Positions 58,193 through 64,000 of a stretch of DNA of 64,000 nt are shown one piece after another (positions within the stretch are counted from its first letter, which is position 1; each line of letters starts with the position of its first letter). The stretch lies in the NCBI GenBank assembly GCA_035709005.1, contig DASTFB010000047.1:84878-148877 (forward strand). The letters are read 5' to 3'. Made by a program: the position numbers and the translations under genes. Source of the DNA: Candidatus Methylomirabilota bacterium. GTDB lineage: Bacteria > Methylomirabilota > Methylomirabilia > Rokubacteriales > CSP1-6. The notes beneath the pieces were generated by a model, which saw only the letters and a list, made by a program, of their open reading frames with translations, did no database searches and was not told the origin of the DNA.

Positions 58193-59329
58193 ATGGCTCA
58201 GCGATTTCCTCTCGAGCTCTCGACCCCGGCGGCCCTTCAGCTCGATGCCGCCGCGCTGGCGCGACTGGACGAGCTGATCAATCGTCACATCGCCGAAGGA
58301 CGGTACCCGGGCGCCCAGATCGCCGTCGCCCGCCACGGCAAGCTCGCCCTCGCGAAGACGTACGGTGACGCGCGGCTGGAGCCCCAGCGCCAGGCCGCCC
58401 GCGACGACACGCTCTGGCTGCTCTACTCCAATACCAAAGTCGTCACCGCCTGTGCCGTGTGGCTCCTGGCCGAGCGGGGCGCCCTGCGCTTCACCGACCG
58501 CGTAGCCGAGCACCTGCCGGGCTTCGAGGCCAATGGCAAGGGCGACATCACGATCATCCAGCTCCTGTCGCACCGCGCCGGGTTTCCGAGCGCGGAGGTG
58601 CCGAAGGAAGTTTGGGAGGACCACGAGCTCCTGCGGCGTGCGGTGTGTGGCTTCACCCTCGAGTGGACGCCCGGGTCACGGCTGCACTACCACGGGCGGT
58701 CGGCCCACTGGACGGCGGCGGCGATGATCGAGGCCGTCACCAAGACCGACTACCGGGCGTTCATCCGCGACAACGTCATCACCCCTCTGGGGCTGGGCGA
58801 CGAGCTCTTCGTGGGCCTTCCCGACGCCGAGCACGGCCGGGCGGTGGACATGCACGAGCCGTCGCCGGACGGCACCCGGCAGGTCCGGCGCGCCGACGAG
58901 AACAACGCGGGCTTCCGCCGGGCCGGGGCGCCGAGCAGCGGCGGCTACGCCACGGCGAGAGCCATGGCCGCCTTCTACCACATGATGCTGGCTGGCGGCC
59001 GGCTCAACGGAGTGCGCCTGTTCTCGCCGCGCCTGATCCAGTACGTCACCCGCAACGTCACCGGCGACATGGTCGATGGCTACATGGGCATGCCGATGCA
59101 CCGGGGTCTTGGCCCGCATCTGCGCGGAACGACCGATAGCATCCGGGGGCTGGGCGCGCTGGCCTCACCGCGAACGTTCGGTCACGGGGGCGTGGGCTCG
59201 TCGTATTGCTGGGCCGATCCCGACTCCGGCGTCAGCTTCGCTTACTTCACCAACAGCCGCATTCCCGATCCCTGGCACAGCGCGCGCCTGGACGTGGTGT
59301 CCAACTGCGTGCACTCGGCGATCGATTGA
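58193..59329 (+). CDS. Beta-lactamase-fold serine hydrolase
   Basis: 378 residues, ATG after GGAGGAGACA. SxxK motif SNTK (about residue 83), Tyr motif in LHYHGRS, and HGG in FGHGGVGSS, typical of class C beta-lactamase-related esterases/peptidases. No signal peptide, so probably a cytoplasmic esterase or amidase, for example of EstB/LovD type. Last gene of the MetE/PIG-L/enolase run; a repeat-rich gap follows with a strong hairpin. Confidence 0.88.
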   Translation: MAQRFPLELSTPAALQLDAAALARLDELINRHIAEGRYPGAQIAVARHGKLALAKTYGDARLEPQRQAARDDTLWLLYSNTKVVTACAVWLLAERGALRFTDRVAEHLPGFEANGKGDITIIQLLSHRAGFPSAEVPKEVWEDHELLRRAVCGFTLEWTPGSRLHYHGRSAHWTAAAMIEAVTKTDYRAFIRDNVITPLGLGDELFVGLPDAEHGRAVDMHEPSPDGTRQVRRADENNAGFRRAGAPSSGGYATARAMAAFYHMMLAGGRLNGVRLFSPRLIQYVTRNVTGDMVDGYMGMPMHRGLGPHLRGTTDSIRGLGALASPRTFGHGGVGSSYCWADPDSGVSFAYFTNSRIPDPWHSARLDVVSNCVHSAID

Positions 59330-59330
59330 A

Positions 59331-59457
59331 GATGGGGGCCCCGAAATGGCCCCCATACCCCCCGCGCTCGGAGCGCCCCGGCAAAGCCGTGTCGCTCCTC
59401 GATTTGAAGATGGGGGGCGACATGGGATGGGGGCCCCGACATGGCCCCCTATACCCC
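59331..59457. repeat. GC-rich direct repeats between convergent genes
   Basis: A unit GATGGGGGCCCCGAAATGGC with trailing CCCCCATACCCC (59331-59361) recurs with two mismatches at 59426-59457; TTGAAGATGGGG also recurs at its left edge. The core reads GGGGGGTATGGGGG in reverse, as in the 82-bp repeats at 37.0 kb. No coding content. Confidence 0.65.
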
Positions 59458-59467
59458 ATTCACGTAT

Positions 59468-59490
59468 CAATCGAGCCTTCGGCTCGATTG
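59468..59490. terminator. Perfect 10-bp hairpin, bidirectional terminator candidate
   Basis: CAATCGAGCC-TTC-GGCTCGATTG: ten perfect base pairs and a three-base loop between the 3' ends of the serine hydrolase (+) and PagL-like (-) genes. No T-run follows on either side, so it may halt or stabilise transcripts without classic intrinsic termination. Confidence 0.6.
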
Positions 59491-59517
59491 CGCCAGCGAC
59501 CGGCGTGACGTGCTACT

Positions 59518-60066
59518 TCAGCGGAAGGTCCAGCTCAGCTCCAGCATGTGGAGGTCGGCCCCGGTGCCCTCGCCATAGATCTTGGCGTCGGACAGATGCT
59601 GCATCCGATAGCCCACGCCGAGCCCGCGGTACACGGGCACGCGCACGCCGAAGGTCGCCACGAGCTGGAAGGCGCCGCCGAAGTTCTGGACGCCGAACTT
59701 GTGCCTGGTGAGCACCGCCGCCCCCAGTCCGACGTCGAGCGCCAGCGGGCTATCCCGCCGGCCGACCGCCACGAGCGGCACGATGCTGCCGACGAAGCCC
59801 GCTTCGCCGGCTCCGATCAGCGCGCCGGCCGTGGCCATGAGCCGCGGAGCCACATCCCACCCCGATCGCGCGTACCACGTCCACGGCAACGCGGCCGTCG
59901 CGAAGATGTCGTACTGCTGGAACGATTCCTTCTCGTCGCCGCCGAACACGTTCGGGCCATCGGCCCCCCCCCGGATCCCCACGTTCAGCAGGCGGAACTC
60001 CGCGTGGCTCGGCCCCGCGGCGAGCACGACGAGGCCCAGGCCCAGAGCGGCTGCTGCCCAACGCAT
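59518..60066 (-). CDS. PagL-like lipid A 3-O-deacylase (acyloxyacyl hydrolase family)
   Basis: 182 residues, ATG. Signal peptide with core ALGLGLVVLAAG ending SHAE. The mature part is an outer-membrane beta-barrel pattern; the active-site region YRMQHLSDAKIYGEG contains the His-x-Ser pair of PagL, with a late Glu/Asp in GADLHMLEL. PagL removes the 3-O-acyl chain of lipid A. Its presence supports an LPS-bearing outer membrane. The conserved N of the usual HxSNxG is Asp here, so activity is likely but unproven. Confidence 0.78.
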   Translation of the reverse strand: MRWAAAALGLGLVVLAAGPSHAEFRLLNVGIRGGADGPNVFGGDEKESFQQYDIFATAALPWTWYARSGWDVAPRLMATAGALIGAGEAGFVGSIVPLVAVGRRDSPLALDVGLGAAVLTRHKFGVQNFGGAFQLVATFGVRVPVYRGLGVGYRMQHLSDAKIYGEGTGADLHMLELSWTFR

Positions 60067-60096
60067 CGCGGTAATCGTGGTCGCCCGGCGCGAGAT

Positions 60097-60933
60097 CTAG
60101 ATTCCCTGCCAGTAGCGGCGGCCGTGCAGGCGCACGATCTTGCCGAACCCGGGCGCCGGGAAGTGGCCGGCCGCCACGATGATCTCTTCGCGCTCCAGCC
60201 GGTCGAGCAGGGCGCGGCGGGTCCGCCGGGTGATGTCCGGATCCATGTCGGCGCGCGAGACCCAGTCGGGCTCCAGCACCTGGACCGGGCTGTGGGCGGC
60301 GTCGCCGAGCACGAGGGCGCGCTGGCCCCTGGAGGTGATCAGGATGCTCATGTGCCCGGGCGTGTGGCCGGGCGTGGGCAGCGCCGTCAGCTCGCGGGTC
60401 AGATGTTGCTCGCCCTGCATGAACTCGATCAGCCCCAGCTCGGCCAGCGGCCAGACACACGTGGGGGCGTTCACGAAACGGGTCGGCTGGACGTCGGGCT
60501 GATGGCACACCTCCCAGTCCTCGGCGCTCATCCAGTAGCGGGCCCTGGGGAAGGTCGGTACGTACCGCGTGCCCTCGGCCCGCAAGTTCCATCCGACGTG
60601 ATCGCGGTGCAGGTGGGTCATCACCACCATGTCGATTTCGTCGGGCCGCACGCCCTTGGCCTGGAAGTCGTGCAGGAGCTGACCCCAGGGGACGTCGGGC
60701 CCGTCGGCGGGCTTGGGGCCCAGGCCCGTGTCGACGAGGACGGTCCGCCCGTCGGACCGGATCAGGTACGAGCCGAGGTTGAACCGGACGTGATGGTCCG
60801 TCAGGTGTGACTCGTAGGGTTGCCAGTCCTGCTCGGGAATGGTCGGGAAGAAGTTGCAGAGGTCGAACTCGAGCAGGCCGTCCGACAACGCCAGGATCTC
60901 CACGTCGCCGACCCGGATCACGTGATTGGGCAT
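60097..60933 (-). CDS. MBL-fold metallo-hydrolase
   Basis: 278 residues, ATG. Metallo-beta-lactamase zinc motif THLHRDHVG (about residue 110), LPTPGHTPGHMSI, VLGDAAHSP and VAAGHFPAPG supply the remaining metal residues. Quorum-quenching lactonases and many other hydrolases share this pattern. The substrate is unknown. It follows the divergent LLM gene on the other side of a 166-bp gap and precedes the PagL-like gene on the same strand by 30 bp. Confidence 0.88.
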   Translation of the reverse strand: MPNHVIRVGDVEILALSDGLLEFDLCNFFPTIPEQDWQPYESHLTDHHVRFNLGSYLIRSDGRTVLVDTGLGPKPADGPDVPWGQLLHDFQAKGVRPDEIDMVVMTHLHRDHVGWNLRAEGTRYVPTFPRARYWMSAEDWEVCHQPDVQPTRFVNAPTCVWPLAELGLIEFMQGEQHLTRELTALPTPGHTPGHMSILITSRGQRALVLGDAAHSPVQVLEPDWVSRADMDPDITRRTRRALLDRLEREEIIVAAGHFPAPGFGKIVRLHGRRYWQGI

Positions 60934-61099
60934 GGACCCCTCCGATCATGGCACGGGCCCTGACCGTCTGGAAAGGATTAGGCTCGCGTCGCGCGGTATA
61001 CTTCGACCTGCCGTTTCGGCGTCGGCTGGCGAAGCCGTGGTTCCGCTCCGAGTATGTCCTGCCCGGCCTGGCGCTGGCAACGCTGGAAAAGGGGGAGTC

Positions 61100-62047
61100 A
61101 TGGCGGTCGAGTTCGGCGTGCTGATTCCCACTCGCGAGGCGGTGATGTCCGGGCATCCGGAGACCGTCCCGCTGCTGGCCATGGCCGAGCGCGCGGAGGC
61201 GGCGGGCTTCGACTCCGTGTGGATCGGCGACTCCATCACCGCGCGGCCGCGCCACGAGCCGCTCACGCTGCTGGCCGCGGTGGCCGCGCGCACCCGCCGG
61301 ATGCGGCTGGGCACCGGCGTGCTGCTGCCGGCGCTGCGCAACCCGGTCGTGCTGGCCCACGTCGTGGCCACCCTCGACCGCGTCGCGGAAGGCCGGGTGA
61401 TCCTCGGCGTCGGCATCGCCGCCGATACGCCGGCCATCCGCCGGGAGTTCGCGGCCGTGGGCGTGCCCTTCGAGCGCCGGGTGGGCCGCTTTCTCGAGAT
61501 GCTCGAGATCTGCCGCGCCCTGTGGCGGCAGGACAACGTCAGCTTCAGCGGCAAGCACTTCACGCTGGACAAGGCCACCGTCGAGCCCAAGCCGCATCGT
61601 GCCGGCGGGCCCCCCATCTGGATCGGGGGCAGCGGGCCCACCGCGCTCCGCGAGGCGGCGCGCTTCGACGCCTGGTTCCCCACCGGGCCCAGCGTCGAGT
61701 TCTTCGCCGAGCACTTTCCCAAGATTCAGGCCGCCGCCCGGGCGGCGGGTCGCCCGCCGGACGCCGTGACGGGCGCGGCCTACCTGACGCTGGCCCTGGA
61801 CCGCGATCGCGCCGCCGCCGAGCAGCGGCTCAACACGTTTCTGGAGACGTACTACGCGGCGCCGGCCCGCACGATCCTGGCCCGCCAGGCCTGTTACGCC
61901 GGCCCCCTGGAAGGGGGCATCGAGTGGCTGCAGCGCTGGATCGCCGCCGGCGCGCGTCACCTCAACTTGCGCTTCGCCGGCGGCGACCAGCTCGCCCAGG
62001 TCGACGAGGTGGCCTCGCACGTGCTGCCGCGGCTCAAACGAGGCTGA
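61100..62047 (+). CDS. LLM-class F420/FMN-dependent oxidoreductase
   Basis: 315 residues, ATG after GGGGGAG. TIM barrel: FGVLIPTREAVMSGHP, DSVWIGDSITARPRHEPLTLL, MRLGTGVLLPALRNPVVLA, LGVGIAADTP and VEPKPHRAGGPPIWIGGSG. Second LLM family member of the window, similar in layout to the one at 4.1 kb. Flavin cofactor unknown. Divergent from the MBL gene; TATACT at about 61001 could be its -10. Confidence 0.87.
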   Translation: MAVEFGVLIPTREAVMSGHPETVPLLAMAERAEAAGFDSVWIGDSITARPRHEPLTLLAAVAARTRRMRLGTGVLLPALRNPVVLAHVVATLDRVAEGRVILGVGIAADTPAIRREFAAVGVPFERRVGRFLEMLEICRALWRQDNVSFSGKHFTLDKATVEPKPHRAGGPPIWIGGSGPTALREAARFDAWFPTGPSVEFFAEHFPKIQAAARAAGRPPDAVTGAAYLTLALDRDRAAAEQRLNTFLETYYAAPARTILARQACYAGPLEGGIEWLQRWIAAGARHLNLRFAGGDQLAQVDEVASHVLPRLKRG

Positions 62048-62078
62048 TCCTTCGCGAGCCGCGTGCCACGGCGGCGGC

Positions 62079-62498
62079 TCAGCAGCAGCCGCCGGCGATG
62101 CCGGCCCGGCGCGGCTCCACCAGCTCGACGCGGGCGTCGTCGGGCGCGCGCAGGAACGCCACCCGCGGCCCGTTGGGCACCTGGATCGGTCCCTCGAGCA
62201 GACGGGCGCCGAGACCCTCCAGGCGGGCGATGTCCGCTTCGAGGTTCTGCGAGTCGAAGCCGAAGTGCTCGAGCCCGTGATGGGCGCTGGCGTCACCCGG
62301 ACCGAGCGTCTCGCCGGTGCGGGCTCCCGAGATGTTCACCATCATGCCGCCGTCCTCGCTCTGACACCGGAGGAAGCGGTCGCCGAAGGCGCGCACCTCG
62401 TCGCCGACGATCTTGAAGCCGAAGGCCTGCACGTACCACTCCGCCGTCTGTCGGGGATCCCTGGCCTTGAGATGGATGTGGTTGATGCGATACGGCAT
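62079..62498 (-). CDS. VOC-family (glyoxalase/bleomycin-resistance/dioxygenase fold) protein
   Basis: 139 residues, ATG. Two beta-alpha-beta-beta-beta modules: INHIHLKARDPRQTAEWYVQAFGFKIV and HHGLEHFGFDSQNLEADIARLEGLG, each with a likely metal His, and VELVEP as the final Glu ligand. Ends in an AGGCC tail. Enzymes of this fold isomerise or cleave small molecules such as methylglyoxal-thiol adducts or catechols. Located between the LLM gene and the dimeric-barrel gene, 11 bp after the latter. Confidence 0.85.
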   Translation of the reverse strand: MPYRINHIHLKARDPRQTAEWYVQAFGFKIVGDEVRAFGDRFLRCQSEDGGMMVNISGARTGETLGPGDASAHHGLEHFGFDSQNLEADIARLEGLGARLLEGPIQVPNGPRVAFLRAPDDARVELVEPRRAGIAGGCC

Positions 62499-62509
62499 GC
62501 CGGCCTCCC

Positions 62510-63178
62510 TCAGAGCTCGAACGTCTTGACGTAGACGCCCGGCGAGCCGGGCGCGTGGCGCATGTGGGTGCGCATGCGGGCGTTCAGGGGAGAGACGTCG
62601 CGCTGGGCCTGCCAGGCCGCGCTCTCCGAGACCTTGGGGTGCTCGAACTCGTAGAACGTCATGTAGGTCGGCGTGCCGGTGACAGCCCGATACCGGCGGC
62701 CGCGAATGACGCCGGGCACCTTCTCGTAGTTGGGGACGTAGACGGTGTTGTACCAGACGTTCCACTCGTCGTCGACGTCGCCCGGCACGTCCATGCGTCC
62801 GATCTGCAGCGCGGGCGCCGGCGGGCGCTCAATCGCCGCGGCGGCCAGCGTCCTGGGGTGGATCATCACGTAGACGTTGCGGATGTAGGTGGTGGCGATG
62901 GCGCTGGGCCCGTAGCGTTTGGTGCCTTCCGTGGGGTTGGCCTGCACACGCTTGTAGGCCTCGTTCTCCAGCACCGCGGGACTCTCCAGCTCGTAGTACG
63001 CCAGGTGCTTGGGGCCGCCCTTCACGGCTTCGTAACGGGCGCCACTCAGGAACCCGGGAATCGCCAGCCGCTCGGCGAGATGCTCCTCGTTGTACCAGCG
63101 ATTGAAATCCTTCTCCTTGTCGGCGGGAACGTCGGCCCAGACCATCAGCAGCGCGGTGCCCTTCTTCTTCGTCCCCAT
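62510..63178 (-). CDS. Two-repeat dimeric alpha-beta-barrel (EthD/NIPSNAP-like) protein
   Basis: 222 residues, ATG after GAGGAGGAGGCC. Two related halves: WADVPADKEKDFNRWYNEEHLAERLAIPGF and DVPGDVDDEWNVWYNTVYVPNYEKVPGV, each followed by a strand of the form LAYYELE / MTFYEFE. This is an internal duplication of a ferredoxin-like alpha-beta barrel. Members bind or tailor small aromatic or polyketide substrates. No catalytic residue can be named. Divergent from the partial enolase-family gene. Confidence 0.78.
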   Translation of the reverse strand: MGTKKKGTALLMVWADVPADKEKDFNRWYNEEHLAERLAIPGFLSGARYEAVKGGPKHLAYYELESPAVLENEAYKRVQANPTEGTKRYGPSAIATTYIRNVYVMIHPRTLAAAAIERPPAPALQIGRMDVPGDVDDEWNVWYNTVYVPNYEKVPGVIRGRRYRAVTGTPTYMTFYEFEHPKVSESAAWQAQRDVSPLNARMRTHMRHAPGSPGVYVKTFEL

Positions 63179-63219
63179 GTGGCCTCCTCCTCGGTGGGGC
63201 CTTAGTATATTGATCACCC

Positions 63220-64000
63220 ATGAAGATCACCAGGGTCGACACCGTCGTCCTCAACCTGCCGATGATCATCGAAGGGGCCACGCCCATGCTGGGCGGCCGC
63301 CCCCGGACGAGCATCGACATGCTGCTGGTACGCGTGGAGACCGACGACGGGCTCACCGGCTGGGGCGAGGCGTTCGGCCACCGCATCTTCCCGGCTACCC
63401 GGGCCGCCATCGACACCTTGCTGGGCCCGATGTGCGTGGGCCGCGATCCGGCCCAGATCCTGGCAGTCAACGACGAGCTGCAGCGGGCCCTGCACGGGGT
63501 GGGGCGGAACGGCGCGGCGATCTACGCGCTGTCGGGGATCGACATCGCGCTCTGGGACCTCGCCGGCAAGGCCGCGGGCCTGCCGCTCTACCGCCTGCTC
63601 GGGGGTAGCCCGCGCGCCGACCTGCCCGCCTATGCCAGCCTCCTGCGCTACGGCAGCGCCGAGGCCGTGGCCCAGCACACCGATCAGGCGCTGGCCCGCG
63701 GCTACCGCCACATCAAGATCCACGAGATCACCGTGCCCGAGATCAAGGCCGCGCGCGATGCCGCGGGCCCGGGCGTTCCGCTGATGGTCGACACCAACTG
63801 TCCGTGGACGGTGGCCGAGGCGGTGGAGATGGCGCGACGGCTGGCTCCTCTCGACGTCGACTGGCTGGAAGAGCCGGTGTGGCCTCCGGAGAATCTCGCG
63901 GGGCTGGCCGAGGTGCGGGCCCGCGGCGGCTTGGCCACGGCCGCCGGCGAGAACTACGGGACGGTCTGGGAGTTCCGCCGCGCGTTCGAGGCCGGCGCGA
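63220..64000 (+). CDS. Mandelate racemase / muconate lactonizing enzyme family protein (3' cut by window)
   Basis: 260 codons to the window edge with no stop. ATG at 63220. Capping domain with VETDDGLTGWGEAFGH and YALSGIDIALWDLAGKAAGLPLYRLLGG; barrel begins with HIKIHE (Lys and second basic residue of K-x-H type), metal ligands in MVDTNCPWT (Asp), LEEPVWPPE (Glu) and AAGENYGT (Glu). Second enolase-superfamily member of the window, different from the one at 56.1 kb. Reaction on an acid with an alpha-proton; missing C-terminus keeps the branch unassigned. Confidence 0.88.
   Translation, partial: MKITRVDTVVLNLPMIIEGATPMLGGRPRTSIDMLLVRVETDDGLTGWGEAFGHRIFPATRAAIDTLLGPMCVGRDPAQILAVNDELQRALHGVGRNGAAIYALSGIDIALWDLAGKAAGLPLYRLLGGSPRADLPAYASLLRYGSAEAVAQHTDQALARGYRHIKIHEITVPEIKAARDAAGPGVPLMVDTNCPWTVAEAVEMARRLAPLDVDWLEEPVWPPENLAGLAEVRARGGLATAAGENYGTVWEFRRAFEAGA

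Overview
The window is very GC-rich and almost fully coding. It reads as a chromosomal segment of an uncultured Gram-negative soil bacterium of the Candidatus Rokubacteria / Methylomirabilota type. That placement is an inference from gene style: many stand-alone LLM flavoproteins, CaiB/BaiF transferases, amidohydrolases, dipeptide-type ABC systems, a UGSC selenoprotein, frequent GTG/TTG starts, an outer-membrane OmpA lipoprotein and a PagL-like lipid A deacylase. No phage, insertion sequence, CRISPR array, rRNA or replication origin is visible. No stretch over 300 bases lacks a gene; the longest gaps (about 160-190 bp) hold promoters, hairpins or tandem repeats.

Layout. 1-6.3 kb: the end of a ThyX-like gene, a DinB-fold protein, Cu/Zn superoxide dismutase, two tandem M20 amidohydrolases, an LLM flavoprotein and an isocitrate-lyase-family enzyme. 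6.4-12.1 kb: a MoxR ATPase/CoxE-type VWA pair, a DUF3047 protein, a small zinc-ribbon-like protein, then an unknown 354-residue protein translationally close to a selenoprotein whose UGSC motif is encoded by an in-frame TGA followed by a SECIS-like hairpin, and an OmpA lipoprotein. 12.1-21.7 kb: a DUF35/thiolase-fold pair, uvrA, a sigma-54 response regulator followed by a sigma-54-type promoter and two small unknown genes, a cytochrome c lipoprotein, a PuuD-like membrane protein, a hyperacidic protein, tRNA-Met(CAT), a Fur-family regulator and rubrerythrin.

21.7-30.3 kb is a nearly gapless + strand run: an Fe-S (GlpC/HdrD-like) protein, DUF3501, an enoyl-CoA hydratase-fold protein, a glycosyltransferase, a pterin group (two PTPS paralogues, FolE, an SDR), an A-type Fe-S carrier, a MoaD-MoaE fusion and tilS. 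30.4-48 kb looks like a catabolic/uptake region: a complete dipeptide-type ABC operon, a ferredoxin-reductase and a fused ferredoxin-Rieske protein, a Rieske oxygenase with a LigB extradiol dioxygenase, amidohydrolases, two RidA proteins, and a second ABC system without its ATPases.

48-64 kb is acid/CoA catabolism: a TauD-type dioxygenase, acyl-CoA dehydrogenase, CaiB/BaiF transferase, enoyl-CoA hydratase and CitE-like lyase in one direction, then a MetE-like protein, PIG-L deacetylase, two enolase-superfamily enzymes, amidohydrolase, serine hydrolase, PagL-like protein, MBL hydrolase, LLM flavoprotein, VOC protein and a dimeric-barrel protein. The rightmost gene runs off the window, as does the leftmost.

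The strongest observation is the TGA-encoded selenocysteine at 11045-11047 with its downstream hairpin. Next come the sigma-54 promoter unit at 18.4 kb, the pterin operon with a cysteine-less PTPS paralogue, the MoaD-MoaE fusion with a hairpin-rich linker, and the hyperacidic protein at 20.3-20.55 kb.
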